Of a DNA stretch of 5,302 nucleotides, positions 5,254 to 5,302 are shown in pieces. Location of the stretch: contig JABZIF010000071.1 of the NCBI GenBank assembly GCA_015258485.1, forward strand, positions 1-5,302. Direction: 5' to 3'. This stretch comes from Atopobiaceae bacterium (GTDB lineage Bacteria; Actinomycetota; Coriobacteriia; Coriobacteriales; Atopobiaceae). Both the position numbers and the translations under genes were made by a program. Below the pieces are notes generated by a model. It did not search any database and was not told the origin of the DNA. It worked only from the letters and a program-made list of their open reading frames with translations. Positions within the stretch are counted from its first letter, which is position 1, and each line of letters begins with the position of its first letter.

Positions 5254-5302
5254 ATGCTGCTTATTGTAAATGGCCGTGTTATTACGCGTGACGAAGCTCA
5301 TC
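5254..5302 (+). CDS. Amidohydrolase-family protein, N-terminus only (cut by window end)
   Basis: Only 16 codons are visible, reading MLLIVNGRVITRDEAH, but this is a characteristic N-terminus of the amidohydrolase superfamily. A first beta strand of the small composite domain leads into an N-G-x-V-I-T turn and then a strand-loop ending before the metal-binding barrel. Members hydrolyse amides, cyclic ureides or deaminate bases, using one or two metal ions; the catalytic residues lie outside the window, so the substrate is open. The start is well supported: AAAGGGG sits 5 nt upstream of the ATG. The gene is divergent from the YheO-like regulator and follows a long leader with strong secondary structure, so control at both transcription and translation is plausible. 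Confidence 0.75.
   Translation, partial: MLLIVNGRVITRDEAH

Noticed and set aside
5059..5301. Minus-strand open frame of 80 codons facing the regulator
   Set aside because: It crosses the A/T-rich intergenic DNA and the start of the amidohydrolase, has low-complexity translation and no clear ribosome binding site. Structured leader RNA explains the region better.

Overview
This 5.3 kb window looks like bacterial chromosome with roughly 40% G+C, short intergenic gaps and Shine-Dalgarno-led genes. The gene families (a DUF4213/DUF364 protein, an M20 metallohydrolase, an NCS2 nucleobase permease, a YheO-type regulator and an amidohydrolase) are common in anaerobic Firmicutes and Coriobacteriia. 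I cannot fix the genus from the sequence alone. No rRNA, tRNA, CRISPR array, transposase or phage gene is visible.

Layout. (1) 1-316, minus strand: the N-terminal 105 codons of a DUF4213/DUF364 protein, cut by the window edge. (2) 317-575: divergent intergenic region with a cluster of GGATTT half-sites and a weak candidate promoter. (3) 576-1187, plus: an orphan membrane protein with six predicted spans. (4) 1172-1200: a hairpin over the convergent junction. (5) 1227-2498, minus: an M20-family zinc hydrolase with all metal and catalytic residues. (6) 2499-2686: divergent intergenic region. (7) 2687-4150, plus: an NCS2 xanthine/urate/uracil-type permease. (8) 4191-4225: a perfect 12-bp-stem bidirectional terminator. 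(9) 4253-4900, minus: a YheO-like PAS + HTH regulator. (10) 4901-5253: a 353-bp regulatory region with candidate divergent promoters, a GTCAA-N3-TTGAC inverted repeat, a very A/T-rich stretch, and a G/C-rich segment that folds as a candidate structured 5' leader. (11) 5254-5302, plus: the first 16 codons of an amidohydrolase, cut by the window edge.

The six genes strictly alternate in strand, so each is probably transcribed alone. A plausible reading is a small nucleobase or amide catabolism neighbourhood: the permease imports a purine-like compound, the M20 enzyme and amidohydrolase cleave C-N or amide bonds, and the YheO-type protein senses a small molecule and controls the divergent amidohydrolase. 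This functional link is inference. The most unusual signal is the amidohydrolase leader. Its ribosome binding site can pair over 10 nt with an upstream strand, and that same strand can instead form a local hairpin. This is the logic of a translational riboswitch, but it matches no riboswitch class that I recognise.
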